Shown: positions 9,319 through 18,075, counted from the stretch's first letter. The stretch is 64,000 nucleotides of DNA from Chelonobacter sp050613185 (GCF_050613185.1 NZ_CP192511.1:2046001-2110000), one strand, 5' to 3'. Notes: a model not told the origin generated them from the sequence alone. Program-made: numbers and translations.

Positions 9319-11241
9319 ATGATAAAAAATCTGATTTTGTGGACGGTGATCGGTGTGATTCTGATGTCCGTGTTTCAAAGTTTTAATGCGGATCCTGATG
9401 CGCGCGGCGGAGTGGATTACACCACTTTTGTGAGTGATGTCGGCAATAATCAGGTGACGGAAGCACGTTTTGAAGACAGTCAAATCACGGTGACCAAAAA
9501 TAACGGTGATCGTTATCAAACTGTCATGCCGATTTATGATTCCAAAATTCTTGATGATTTAATCACAAAGAATGTCAAAGTTTCCGGAACACCGCCGGAG
9601 AAACGCGGCTTATTCTCACAAATCCTGATTTCATGGTTCCCGATGTTATTGTTGATCGGGGTATGGATTTTCTTTATGCGCCAAATGCAGGGCGGTGGCG
9701 GCAAAGCCATGAGCTTCGGCAAAAGTAAAGCGCGCATGATGAGCGAAGAACAAAATACCACCCGTTTTTCCGATGTGGCAGGCTGTGATGAAGCGAAAGA
9801 AGAAGTGGGCGAAGTGGTTGACTTCCTGCGTGATCCGAGCAAATTCCAGAAGTTGGGCGGTAAAATTCCAAAAGGAATTTTAATGGTCGGACCGCCGGGA
9901 ACGGGTAAAACCTTACTGGCAAAAGCGATTGCCGGGGAAGCCAAAGTACCGTTTTTTACCATTTCCGGTTCGGACTTTGTGGAAATGTTTGTCGGGGTCG
10001 GCGCATCACGGGTGCGCGATATGTTCGAACAAGCGAAAAAAGCCGCACCTTGTTTGATCTTTATTGATGAGATTGATGCGGTCGGTCGCCAACGTGGCGC
10101 CGGTTTGGGCGGCGGTCATGATGAGCGCGAACAAACCTTAAACCAAATGTTGGTGGAAATGGACGGCTTTGAGGGCAATTCCGGCGTGATCGTGATTGCG
10201 GCAACTAACCGCCCTGACGTACTCGATCCGGCATTGACCCGTCCGGGACGTTTTGACCGTCAAGTCACGGTCGGCTTGCCGGATGTACGCGGACGCGAGC
10301 ATATTCTGAAAGTGCATATGCGTAAAGTGCCGATTTCACCGGATGTCGATCCGATGGTGATTGCGCGCGGTACGCCGGGTTATTCCGGTGCGGATTTGGC
10401 GAACTTGGTCAATGAAGCGGCATTGTTTGCCGCACGCACCAACAAACGCATTGTGACCATGGTCGAATTTGAAAAAGCCAAAGACAAAATCAACATGGGG
10501 CCGGAACGCCGGACCATGATTATGACCGAGAAACAAAAAGAATCGACCGCTTATCATGAAGCGGGGCACGCGATTGTCGGTTATTTGGTGCCGGAACACG
10601 ATCCGGTGCATAAAGTGACGATTATTCCGCGCGGGCGTGCATTGGGCGTGACCTTTTTCTTGCCGGAAGGCGATCAAGTCAGCATTAGCCATAAACAATT
10701 AGAAAGTAAACTTTCGACCTTGTATGCAGGGCGATTAGCGGAAGATTTGATTTACGGCGAAGACAACATTTCCACCGGTGCCTCGAACGATATTAAAGTG
10801 GCGACCAATATTGCGCGCAAGATGGTGACCGAATGGGGCTTCTCCGATAAATTAGGGCCTATCCTATATTCGGAAGACGAGGGCGAAGTGTTCTTAGGAC
10901 GTTCGATGGCGAAAGCCAAACATATGTCGGACGAAACGGCACATTTAATTGATGAAGAAGTGCGCCAAATTGTGGATCGCAATTACAAACGCGCACGCCA
11001 ATTGTTGCTGGAAAATATGGATATTTTACACGCAATGAAAGACGCATTGATGAAATATGAAACGATTGAAGAAGAGCAAATCGAACAGTTAATGCAACGC
11101 CGTGATGTAACGCCGCCACCGGGTTGGGAAGGCGAAGCGCCGAAGGCGGAAGCGCAGAATAAGCAAGCAGAGAATGAATTGGAAGAAGAAGTGATTTCCG
11201 ATCAGGATAGTGATAATCCGCAAAGCAAAGATAAAGAGTAA
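9319..11241 (+). CDS. ftsH: ATP-dependent zinc metalloprotease FtsH
   Basis: Membrane-anchored AAA+ protease that degrades LpxC, sigma-32, SsrA-tagged and misassembled membrane proteins. It has two transmembrane segments (about residues 4-20 and 97-117) flanking a periplasmic domain, Walker A GPPGTGKT, Walker B LIFIDEIDAVGR, the second region of homology DPALTRPGRFDRQ, and the zinc site HEAGH with a downstream acidic ligand. The C-terminal tail is long, acidic and low-complexity. I start at ATG 9319 (640 residues, MIKNLILW). An in-frame TTG at 9307, four codons upstream and 7-8 bases after GAGGT, is a real alternative, as debated for E. coli. Confidence 0.95.
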   Translation: MIKNLILWTVIGVILMSVFQSFNADPDARGGVDYTTFVSDVGNNQVTEARFEDSQITVTKNNGDRYQTVMPIYDSKILDDLITKNVKVSGTPPEKRGLFSQILISWFPMLLLIGVWIFFMRQMQGGGGKAMSFGKSKARMMSEEQNTTRFSDVAGCDEAKEEVGEVVDFLRDPSKFQKLGGKIPKGILMVGPPGTGKTLLAKAIAGEAKVPFFTISGSDFVEMFVGVGASRVRDMFEQAKKAAPCLIFIDEIDAVGRQRGAGLGGGHDEREQTLNQMLVEMDGFEGNSGVIVIAATNRPDVLDPALTRPGRFDRQVTVGLPDVRGREHILKVHMRKVPISPDVDPMVIARGTPGYSGADLANLVNEAALFAARTNKRIVTMVEFEKAKDKINMGPERRTMIMTEKQKESTAYHEAGHAIVGYLVPEHDPVHKVTIIPRGRALGVTFFLPEGDQVSISHKQLESKLSTLYAGRLAEDLIYGEDNISTGASNDIKVATNIARKMVTEWGFSDKLGPILYSEDEGEVFLGRSMAKAKHMSDETAHLIDEEVRQIVDRNYKRARQLLLENMDILHAMKDALMKYETIEEEQIEQLMQRRDVTPPPGWEGEAPKAEAQNKQAENELEEEVISDQDSDNPQSKDKE

Positions 11242-11263
11242 TTTCTTGCTTGAACAAACAAAA

Positions 11264-11294
11264 ACCTGTCAATTTTCAATTGGCAGGTTTTTTG
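11264..11294 (+). terminator. Rho-independent terminator of ftsH
   Basis: ACCTGTCAATT pairs with AATTGGCAGGT around a short loop and is followed directly by a run of T. It lies 22 bases after the ftsH stop. Its left arm also contains the stop codon of the minus-strand ORF described next. Confidence 0.85.
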
Positions 11295-11642
11295 TTATAG
11301 CAGGCAAAATCAATAAGCCGAGATAAAACGGCAACCGACAGGCGATTGCAAACTGGACTAAGCGTTTTTGCGGATATAGCGCCGCGGGCGGCATAATTGG
11401 CATTTCTAAGCCGGCGGCTTTTTTGATTGCATTCATCGTATTCGGGCAAAGGCGAAAATTTGCAGGTGAGACACCGCCGCTCCCAAGCCGAACAGCGCCA
11501 CGGCAAATGTGATTAGCACGTCATCATTACGGCTGAAAGCAAAGATAGCGAAATAGCGGCATTTAAATCCCCGGTTGTCATATTCCTGTAATATTTCTTT
11601 TGTATAGTGTGTGCGAAGCAAACTAATTATTTCAGTGAGCAT
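11269..11642 (-). pseudogene. Small membrane protein gene, apparently split by a frameshift
   Basis: Two short minus-strand frames meet in a four-base ATGA overlap. The upstream frame (11642 to 11433, 69 codons) ends with a hydrophobic stretch around VLITFAVALFGLGAAV and stops at 11433. The downstream frame (ATG at 11436 to stop at 11269, 55 codons) holds a second hydrophobic stretch around FAIACRLPFYLGLLILPAI. Joined, they read like one protein with two membrane segments, so a frameshift at about 11435 is likely; two translationally coupled small genes are the alternative. I do not recognise the family. This otherwise gene-free stretch also holds the phosphatase promoter. Confidence 0.4.
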
Positions 11643-11672
11643 TTATTACTATATAAACATTAGGAGACAAAA

Positions 11673-13418
11673 ATGAAGTTACGTTACCTATTACCATTGA
11701 TGGTAGCAGCCTTGCCGTTAAGTGCGGTCGCACAGACGATTTATCCGATTGACCGCGCCACCATGATGGCAGACGGGAAATTTGATTTCAAAGTGGAATT
11801 TGATGAAATCGTTAATCCGGATCAAATTAGCATTTTAATCAACGGCAAAGACTTCAAAGACGTATTAGGCAGCAGCAACGTTGAGTTTGTCGAAAAAGAA
11901 GACGGCAAAGACGTTTCGGCGTTATGGTTACGCAATGTCAGTATTCAAGCTGCCGGCGACTATAAAGTCGAAGCCAAAGCAAATGGTAAAGAAAGTGCGG
12001 TTAACTGGACGGTGTATCAAACGCCGGATGTGGCAAAAGCGAAAAACATAATTTTCTTCTTGGGTGACGGTTTGTCCGTCGCTCACCGTACCGGCGCACG
12101 GATCTTATCCAAAGGCGTCACCGAAGGTAAAGCCGATGGCCGATTGGCGATGGACAGCCTCCCGGTAACCGGTTTTATCGGCACATCCAGTACCGACGCG
12201 ATCACGGCGGACAGCGCCAATACCATGAGTGCGTATATGACCGGACATAAATCGGCGATCAATGCCTTGGGCGTGTATGTCAGCCGTTCGGCAGACAATT
12301 TAAACCACCCGAAACAAGAAACGCTGGGCGAGTTAATCAAACGTAAAACCAACAAAAGCGTGGGCGTGGTTACCGATTCCGAAGTGCAAGACGCAACCCC
12401 GGCGGCAGTTGTGGCACACACACGCCGTCGTGCCGATAAAGATAAAATCACCGGTATGTTCCATGATGTGAAACCGGATGTGATCATGGGCGGCGGCTCG
12501 GCTTATTTCCTGCCGAAAAGCATACCGGGTTCAAAACGTAAAGATGATTTGAATTACATCGATATGTTCAAAAACGACGGTTATCATTTGGTGACCAACA
12601 ACACCGAGTTGACCTCAATTCCGCAAGGCACTAAACAATTATTGGGCTTGTTCCATACCGGCAATATGGATACCGTGTTAGACCGTCGTTTCCTGACCGA
12701 TAACGGCGTCACCAAAAAATTCCCGGATCAACCGGATTTGACCACCATGACCAAAACCGCACTTGATGTGTTGTCGCAAAATCCGGAAGGTTTCGTATTA
12801 GTGGTGGAATCTTCATTAATCGACAAAGCCTCGCACCCGTTGGATTGGGAACGTGCGATTATGAGCACCATCATGATGGATCAGTCCATTGCAATCGCAC
12901 AGGAATTTGCTGAGAAAAATCCGGATACTTTGATTATCGTCACCGGTGACCATACCCACGGGATCTCGCTGATCGGTACGGTTGACGATGAGAAACCGGG
13001 CGATGAAATGCGTGAGAAAGTGGGCGTGTATGCCGCAGCCGGTTATCCGAACTATGAAGATAAAAACGGCGACGGCTATCCGGACAAACTGGATGTCAGC
13101 AAACGTCTGGCGGTGTTCTTCAACAACTATCCTGACTACTACGAAACGTTCCGCCCGAAACTGGACGGTCAATTCGTACCGGCGTTGAAAAACGAGAAAG
13201 ACCAATATGTTGCCAACGAAGCTTATAAAGATATTCCGGGGGCGGTATTGCGCACCGGTATCCTGCCGAAAAGCGAATCGACCGGTGTGCACGCCATTGA
13301 CGATATCGTCATTCAAGCGCAAGGTCCGGGTTCGGAAGCGATCAAAGGCTATATGGAAAACTCGGATATTTATAAAGTGATTGTGGATAGCTTGGCGATC
13401 AATTCCGCGAATAAGTAA
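11673..13418 (+). CDS. Periplasmic alkaline phosphatase
   Basis: A 581-residue secreted phosphomonoesterase of the alkaline phosphatase superfamily. A signal peptide covers residues 1-20 (cleavage near AVAQT), and about 95 residues of beta-rich sequence precede the catalytic domain. Metal and catalytic motifs are FFLGDGLS (metal Asp), the nucleophile serine in ADSANTMSAY, VVESSLIDKASH, TGDHTHG (Asp-His pair) and the late His in STGVHAIDD. A DKNGDGYPD stretch resembles a calcium loop and appears to be an insert. It is longer than E. coli PhoA (about 470) and closer to the larger phosphatases of marine and pasteurellacean bacteria. The product needs zinc; a Zrg-like ABC operon follows directly. 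Confidence 0.85.
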   Translation: MKLRYLLPLMVAALPLSAVAQTIYPIDRATMMADGKFDFKVEFDEIVNPDQISILINGKDFKDVLGSSNVEFVEKEDGKDVSALWLRNVSIQAAGDYKVEAKANGKESAVNWTVYQTPDVAKAKNIIFFLGDGLSVAHRTGARILSKGVTEGKADGRLAMDSLPVTGFIGTSSTDAITADSANTMSAYMTGHKSAINALGVYVSRSADNLNHPKQETLGELIKRKTNKSVGVVTDSEVQDATPAAVVAHTRRRADKDKITGMFHDVKPDVIMGGGSAYFLPKSIPGSKRKDDLNYIDMFKNDGYHLVTNNTELTSIPQGTKQLLGLFHTGNMDTVLDRRFLTDNGVTKKFPDQPDLTTMTKTALDVLSQNPEGFVLVVESSLIDKASHPLDWERAIMSTIMMDQSIAIAQEFAEKNPDTLIIVTGDHTHGISLIGTVDDEKPGDEMREKVGVYAAAGYPNYEDKNGDGYPDKLDVSKRLAVFFNNYPDYYETFRPKLDGQFVPALKNEKDQYVANEAYKDIPGAVLRTGILPKSESTGVHAIDDIVIQAQGPGSEAIKGYMENSDIYKVIVDSLAINSANK

Positions 13419-13451
13419 GGGAATATCAGCGCATATGATTCGATGTAATCA

Positions 13452-13475
13452 AGCGGGGGAAACCCCGCTCTTTTT
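13452..13475 (+). terminator. Rho-independent terminator of the alkaline phosphatase gene
   Basis: AGCGGGG (13452-13458) pairs with CCCCGCT (13463-13469) around GAAA, followed by C and TTTTT. The next operon therefore probably has its own promoter between 13476 and 13540. Confidence 0.85.
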
Positions 13476-13539
13476 CTTCTACTGGTTAAAGTTGTGTCGG
13501 TTCAGGTTATGTCGGTTACGGTTACGTGGGGTAAAACCG

Positions 13540-13956
13540 ATGTTTTTCACGATTGCCCTGTCCCTGTTCACCCTGCCGTCCTATGCCTCCACCGCACTGA
13601 CATTCGATGAACTGTACGACAAAATCTCGGTGTTGGGCATGGAATTTTCCGAAAAAGTCAAAAGCCTGAAAGATCAGACGGTTGATATGAACGGATTTAT
13701 GGCGCCGCCGTTGAAAGCCGATGCGCAGTTTTTCGTGCTGACCAAAGCGCCGATGGCACTTTGCCCGTTCTGCTCGTCCGATGCGGATTGGCCTTCCGAC
13801 ATCGTTGTGGTGTATTTGGATAAAAAACAACCCTTTGTACAAAATAATGCGATGATTAACGTCACCGGCAAATTGGAATACGGCTCGTGGACGGATCCGG
13901 AAACGGGATTTGTCAGCTTGTTACGCATTACCAACGCCAGATTCAAGAAATTATAA
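13540..13956 (+). CDS. Secreted CxxC protein, DUF3299-like, of a Zrg-type ABC system
   Basis: A small exported protein of 138 residues from ATG 13540. Residues 1-16 form a signal peptide ending in SYAS. The body has the order MNGFMAPP, FFVLTKAP, CPFCSS, PSDIVVVYL and a final beta strand in an oligonucleotide-binding-like layout, which resembles DUF3299 proteins. Starts further upstream (ATG 13435) would lie before the terminator at 13452, so I reject them; a TTG at 13489 that gives an arginine-rich N-region is possible. The CxxC pair suggests metal binding. It precedes the ATPase and permease genes by 23 bases, as in Vibrio cholerae zrg and Pseudomonas PA4063-PA4066 clusters. Confidence 0.65.
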   Translation: MFFTIALSLFTLPSYASTALTFDELYDKISVLGMEFSEKVKSLKDQTVDMNGFMAPPLKADAQFFVLTKAPMALCPFCSSDADWPSDIVVVYLDKKQPFVQNNAMINVTGKLEYGSWTDPETGFVSLLRITNARFKKL

Positions 13957-13979
13957 ATATTAGCTTGGCAGGAGATCAA

Positions 13980-14666
13980 ATGTTAGAAATCAAGGAGTTG
14001 ACCGTCAACATTCCGGCATTGCCGCAGCCGATTTTAGCCATTGGACAATTATCCGTGCCCACGGCACAACAGGTTGCCGTAATGGGGCCTTCCGGCTGTG
14101 GCAAAAGCACTTTTTTAAATATAATCAGCGGCTTATTGAAACCGACTCACGGCTCGGTGCAATGGCAAGGACAAGAGCTGACCGCACTTTCCGCTACCGC
14201 CTGCGATACTTGGCGGTTTGAACATATCGGCATGGTGATGCAGGATTTTTATTTAACCGGCGGTTTGACCGCGCTGGAAAATGTGTTGCTACCGTTCGCT
14301 TTCCGTAATTGGACGGTTCCGGTTGAGATCAAACAACGGGCGGAATATTTGTTGGGCGAAATGAATATGCCGCGTTTAAACACCGATGTGTCGCAACTGT
14401 CGCGCGGCGAAATGCAGCGGGTGGCGATTGCCCGCGCCCTGCTTGCCAAGCCGAAGGTGATTATCGCCGACGAGCCGACCGCCAGTCTGGACGCGGAAAA
14501 CAGTCGCAATATTGCCCGTTTATTATTGGAAATCAGCGAAAAAGAGCGCTGTACCTTGCTGGTGGCGACCCATGATCGTTTTTTATCCGAACAGCTGCAA
14601 CGCCGGCTGTTGCTGCAAAACGGGGTTATTGTCTCGGATCAGCAAAAAGGAGCGCAAGTATGTTAA
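13980..14666 (+). CDS. ABC transporter ATP-binding protein (LolD/MacB type)
   Basis: A 228-residue ATPase of the FtsE/LolD/MacB class. It has Walker A GPSGCGKST, the signature LSRGEMQRVAIARAL and Walker B VIIADEPTASLD, and lacks its own membrane domain. I choose ATG 13980 because AGGAGATCAA lies just upstream; the 31 extra codons of the longer frame run back through the previous gene. It overlaps the permease gene by 7 bases, so the two are translationally coupled. Substrate is inferred from its partners to be zinc-related, not lipoprotein; sequence of the ATPase alone does not decide this. Confidence 0.88.
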   Translation: MLEIKELTVNIPALPQPILAIGQLSVPTAQQVAVMGPSGCGKSTFLNIISGLLKPTHGSVQWQGQELTALSATACDTWRFEHIGMVMQDFYLTGGLTALENVLLPFAFRNWTVPVEIKQRAEYLLGEMNMPRLNTDVSQLSRGEMQRVAIARALLAKPKVIIADEPTASLDAENSRNIARLLLEISEKERCTLLVATHDRFLSEQLQRRLLLQNGVIVSDQQKGAQVC

Positions 14667-15916
14667 TGCTAAAACTGTTGTTGCTTGACTTTAAAAAGCG
14701 CAAATTCGGCAGCCTGATGATTATTTTTCTGATTGCCCTTTCCACCGCATTGAGCATTACCGTCAGTTTACAGGAACGTGCTTTGCGCGAAGGCAGTGCG
14801 CAAGCGGCGGATCGTTTTGATTTGGTTGTCGGTGCGCCGGGCAGTGAAGTGCAATTGGTGCTGAGCACCGTGTTTTTACAACCGTCGCCGTTAAACCTGC
14901 TGGATACGGCGGTTTTTAAGGCGATCGAAGCCAATCCGCAGGTCGATTGGGCGGCACCGTTGGCATTCGGCGACTATTATCAAAATATGCCGATTGTCGG
15001 TACCAATACCGCACTTGTGCTTGACGGCGGCGAACGGCAACTTGCCGCCGGGCGGACGTTCGAAAAAGATTATGAAGCGGTGGTCGGGGCAAAGAGCGGT
15101 TTGGCGATCGGCGACAGTTTCAGCCCGATGCACGGACAGTTGGGGGAAAGCAATCATCATGCCCATGATGACGTGGAGTATCGTGTGGTCGGCATTTTGC
15201 CGGAAGAGGGCAGTGTTTGGGATAAAGCCTTATTAGTGCCGATCACCAGCGTTTGGGACGTACATCAACATCACGACCACGATCATGATCACCACGCTCA
15301 TGAACACGACGGACCGCCGGGCTATGTCGATGAACACGACCATGATCACGATCACGACCATGCGATTGAAGAGCTGGGCGTATCAGCGGTGGTGATTAAG
15401 CCACAAAGTTTTGCCGGCGCTTATCAATTGCGCAGCCAGTATAAAACCGAAACCACCCAAGCCGTATTTCCGGCGGAAGTGCTGGTGCGGGTGTACGGTG
15501 TGTTAGGCGACAGCAAAGAGGTGCTGCTGTGGGTGTCGATTGTGACCCAAGCGCTGGTGGCAACCGCACTTTTGATGATTATCGTGCTTTACCTGCAAAA
15601 CCGGCAAAAGCAGGTGGCGGCATGGCGGATTTTCGGGGCGCCGCGCGCCAAGATTTTCTTATTGATTTGGTTTGCCCTGATCGCGATGATTGCGCTGGCA
15701 ATGCTGTTGGGCGTAGTTATCGGCTATATTGCGGCACAACTGATTTCGCAACATCTCAGCCTGCAAAGCGGTTTTGTGCTGCCGGTACGTTTGGGCGAAG
15801 AAGAGTTCCGTTTTATCCTGTTCAATTTTATTTTTGCGATTCTGATTGCGCTGTTGCCGTCGTTGTTGCTTTACCGCCAATCGCCAATAAATGTTTTAAG
15901 AAACACGCAAGAATGA
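14660..15916 (+). CDS. FtsX-like ABC permease with histidine-rich periplasmic loop
   Basis: A 418-residue MacB/FtsX-type permease: one transmembrane segment near residues 14-35, a large periplasmic domain, then three segments in the C-terminal third. Residues about 197-237 form a loop packed with His and Asp/Glu (runs such as HQHHDHDHDHHAHEHD and DEHDHDHDHDHA), strongly suggesting zinc or another transition metal. This loop sits between two beta-rich parts and looks like an insertion. Similar permeases in the V. cholerae ZrgABCDE and P. aeruginosa PA4063-PA4066 systems are Zur-controlled. The separate histidine-rich ZrgA-type protein was not found here; this loop may replace it. Confidence 0.82.
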   Translation: MLMLKLLLLDFKKRKFGSLMIIFLIALSTALSITVSLQERALREGSAQAADRFDLVVGAPGSEVQLVLSTVFLQPSPLNLLDTAVFKAIEANPQVDWAAPLAFGDYYQNMPIVGTNTALVLDGGERQLAAGRTFEKDYEAVVGAKSGLAIGDSFSPMHGQLGESNHHAHDDVEYRVVGILPEEGSVWDKALLVPITSVWDVHQHHDHDHDHHAHEHDGPPGYVDEHDHDHDHDHAIEELGVSAVVIKPQSFAGAYQLRSQYKTETTQAVFPAEVLVRVYGVLGDSKEVLLWVSIVTQALVATALLMIIVLYLQNRQKQVAAWRIFGAPRAKIFLLIWFALIAMIALAMLLGVVIGYIAAQLISQHLSLQSGFVLPVRLGEEEFRFILFNFIFAILIALLPSLLLYRQSPINVLRNTQE

Positions 15917-15981
15917 TATGATAACGCCCTAAATTATAAGTTAGAGAACAGAAAAGACACAATTTGGGGTAAGGAGAATCT

Positions 15982-16734
15982 GTGTTGCAGCAGCACCATA
16001 TAGAACAACATAGTGTTATTGACAACCAACGTTTGGTTGTGACACTGGCGTCGACTCAAGCCGAAATTGAAGACGCACAACGCTTACGTTATGAGATTTT
16101 TGCGTTGGAAATGGGCGCAAAAATCAACAGTGTCAACGGCTTAGATATTGATAAATATGATGAACATTGCCGGCATTTAATCGTACGCGATGAAGATAAC
16201 GGCAAAGTGGTCGGTTGCTATCGCTTGTTGACCGTTGACGGTGCACGCAAAGTCGGCGGCTGGTATAGCGCCGGCGAGTTCGACCTCAGCCGAATTGAGC
16301 ATATTTTGGATCGCACCGTCGAATTGGGGCGTGCTTGTGTGCATAAGGATTACCGTAACGGCGGCGTAGTGATGTTGTTATGGTCGGGGTTAATCAAGTT
16401 TATGCATTTGGAAAACCTGTCTTACATGATCGGCTGCGGCAGTATCAGCATGAGCGACGGCGGACACATGGCAGCCAGTCTGTATCGTAAACTGGAGAAA
16501 AAATACCTTTCTCCGTTGGAATATCGTGTGTTTCCGCATGTGCCGGTACAACTGGATAAATTAAAACAAGATCTTGAAGTGTCAACACCTGCCTTAATCA
16601 AAGGCTATTTGCGCGCAGGGGCTTATATTTGCGGCGAACCGGCTTGGGATCCGGATTTCAACTCGGCGGATGTGTTGATCATGATGCCGATCACCCGTCT
16701 TGACGAGCGTTATTTAAAACATTTCTGTCGTTAA
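15982..16734 (+). CDS. olsB: L-ornithine N(alpha)-acyltransferase OlsB-like
   Basis: A 250-residue GNAT-fold acyltransferase of the OlsB family (often annotated as hemolysin-like). OlsB transfers a 3-hydroxyacyl chain from ACP to ornithine to make lyso-ornithine lipid. Family features are the N-terminal RLRYEIFALEMGA, the VGCYRLLT strand, the VELGRACVHKDYRNGGVVMLLW acyl-ACP/CoA region, and the MIGCGSISM segment. GTG 15982 is the start: AAGGAG lies 5 bases upstream. An OlsA-type gene follows 29 bases later, so the two enzymes of ornithine lipid synthesis are adjacent and co-transcribed. Substrate assignment rests on family and pairing. Confidence 0.75.
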   Translation: MLQQHHIEQHSVIDNQRLVVTLASTQAEIEDAQRLRYEIFALEMGAKINSVNGLDIDKYDEHCRHLIVRDEDNGKVVGCYRLLTVDGARKVGGWYSAGEFDLSRIEHILDRTVELGRACVHKDYRNGGVVMLLWSGLIKFMHLENLSYMIGCGSISMSDGGHMAASLYRKLEKKYLSPLEYRVFPHVPVQLDKLKQDLEVSTPALIKGYLRAGAYICGEPAWDPDFNSADVLIMMPITRLDERYLKHFCR

Positions 16735-16763
16735 TCCCAGCTTAGAACAAGAAAAGGCGGTTT

Positions 16764-17525
16764 ATGCGATCTTTGGTTACTTTTTGGCGATTAGTGAGAA
16801 TCGCCTATTTTTTACTGAGCGGTGTATTTCAAATGTTGGTGTTGTTCCGCTGGTGTACCCCGGAACAAAAATTAGCGCGGATTCAGCGCTGGTCACAACA
16901 TATTTTGCGGGTGTTTAATATTCGGGTTAATGTCCACAACGTACCGCACTTGTCACAAGTGAAAGGTACAATGTTCATCTCCAACCATGTTTCTTGGTTG
17001 GATATTTTTGCGATCAACGCCGTGTTGCCGGGGCAATTTATTGCCAAAGAGGATGTGCGCAAATGGCCGATTATCGGTTATTTGGCAGCACAAGCGAACA
17101 CGGTGTTTGTTTCCCGCCAACGCGGCAACGGCAGTACACAGGGCAAAGTCGATAACGTCGCGGCGGCATTGCGTAACGGCGCACAAATCACCCTGTTTCC
17201 GGAAGGCACCTCGACCAACGGCGAACAAGTGTTACCGTTCAAAAGCAGCTTTTTCCAAGCCGCAATTGACGCCGAAAGTAAGGTTTGGCCTGTGCTGTGC
17301 TTCTACCCGGCAGAAAACGGTGGTGCAAATCATACGATGGCATATTACGGCGACATCAGCTTAGTGCAATCCCTCAAAGATCTTGCCGCCCAAAAACGCG
17401 GCGTGATTGAACTCCGTTTCTTTGAAGCAATTGACGCCACCGATAAAGACCGGCGCGATCTCGCCGATCGTATCCAACAAATGTTGGCAACCGAACTGGC
17501 GAAAGCGTTGGAGCGGAGTCGGTAG
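16764..17525 (+). CDS. olsA: Lyso-ornithine lipid O-acyltransferase OlsA / PlsC-like
   Basis: A 253-residue inner-membrane acyltransferase of the PlsC family. The HX4D catalytic motif is NHVSWLD (His near residue 75) and the acceptor motif is FPEGTSTNG (near residue 149). An N-terminal hydrophobic segment at about residues 12-29 anchors it. Next to olsB it most likely adds the second acyl chain to make ornithine lipid; a plain 1-acyl-glycerol-3-phosphate acyltransferase is the alternative. The stop codon TAG at 17523 lies exactly where the downstream 347-bp tandem duplication begins. Confidence 0.75.
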   Translation: MRSLVTFWRLVRIAYFLLSGVFQMLVLFRWCTPEQKLARIQRWSQHILRVFNIRVNVHNVPHLSQVKGTMFISNHVSWLDIFAINAVLPGQFIAKEDVRKWPIIGYLAAQANTVFVSRQRGNGSTQGKVDNVAAALRNGAQITLFPEGTSTNGEQVLPFKSSFFQAAIDAESKVWPVLCFYPAENGGANHTMAYYGDISLVQSLKDLAAQKRGVIELRFFEAIDATDKDRRDLADRIQQMLATELAKALERSR

Positions 17526-17529
17526 AATT

Positions 17530-17662
17530 CCTTCTCTCCCTGTGGGAGAAGGACAGATTATCGCTTCGTTCAGAAGCGATAATCAGGATGAGGGGACAAA
17601 ATTATCATTTTATTTCATCCTCATCCGCCCTATCGGGAACCTTCTCCCATCAAGGGAGAAGG
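17530..17662. repeat. Hairpin-rich intergenic element, first copy
   Basis: A 133-bp element made of nested inverted repeats: CCTTCTC with GAGAAGG at the left end, a perfect 12-bp stem GATTATCGCTTC with GAAGCGATAATC, GGATGAGG facing CCTCATCC, and CCTTCTCCC with GGGAGAAGG at the right end. Ends and core are mutually complementary, as in MITE- or REP-like repeats. It has no coding content and lies just after olsA. Confidence 0.75.
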
Positions 17663-17728
17663 GAACGGAGGTTTCTTCAATATAGTTTGTTTTTTTCTTT
17701 TTGTGAGAGCAGGAAATAATGTTTTGCT

Positions 17729-17867
17729 TCACTCATCCCTCAACTCCGCAAATTCCCCTTTGGTCGCTTGTGCCAAATCCTGTGCGGTCAAGGCAATGTC
17801 TAAACCGCGTTTGCCGCCGGAGACGTAGATTCTCTCCCATTCAACCGCACTTTGATCGATAAAAGTC
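17729..17867 (-). pseudogene. Truncated duplicate of the ybaK 3' end
   Basis: This carries the last 46 codons of ybaK (from about FIDQSAVEWERIY to the stop), ending ELRDE instead of ELKDE. It has no start codon or 5' part, because it was copied within the first unit of the tandem duplication. It can only be read through from the downstream unit and is not expected to yield protein. Confidence 0.88.
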
Positions 17868-17876
17868 GGTAGAATT

Positions 17877-18009
17877 CCTTCTCCTCCTGTGGGAGAAGGA
17901 CAGATTATCGCTTCGTTCAGAAGCGATAATCAGGATGAGGGGACAAAATTATCATTTTATTTCACCCTCATCCGCCCTATCGGGCACCTTCTCCCATCAA
18001 GGGAGAAGG
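17877..18009. repeat. Hairpin-rich intergenic element, second copy
   Basis: Second copy of the 133-bp element, in the second duplication unit, with a few substitutions (for example CTCCTCC for CTCTCCC in the left hairpin loop and CACCCTC for CATCCTC). The central 12-bp stem is unchanged. In this position it lies directly downstream of intact ybaK and could end its transcript. Confidence 0.75.
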
Positions 18010-18075
18010 AAACGGAGGTTTCTTCAATATAGTTTGTTTTTTTCTTTTTGTGAGAGCAGGAAATAATGTTTTGCT

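Noticed and set aside
13435..13539. Upstream ATG 13435 as start of the DUF3299-like gene
   Set aside because: It precedes the alkaline phosphatase terminator and adds residues without similarity.
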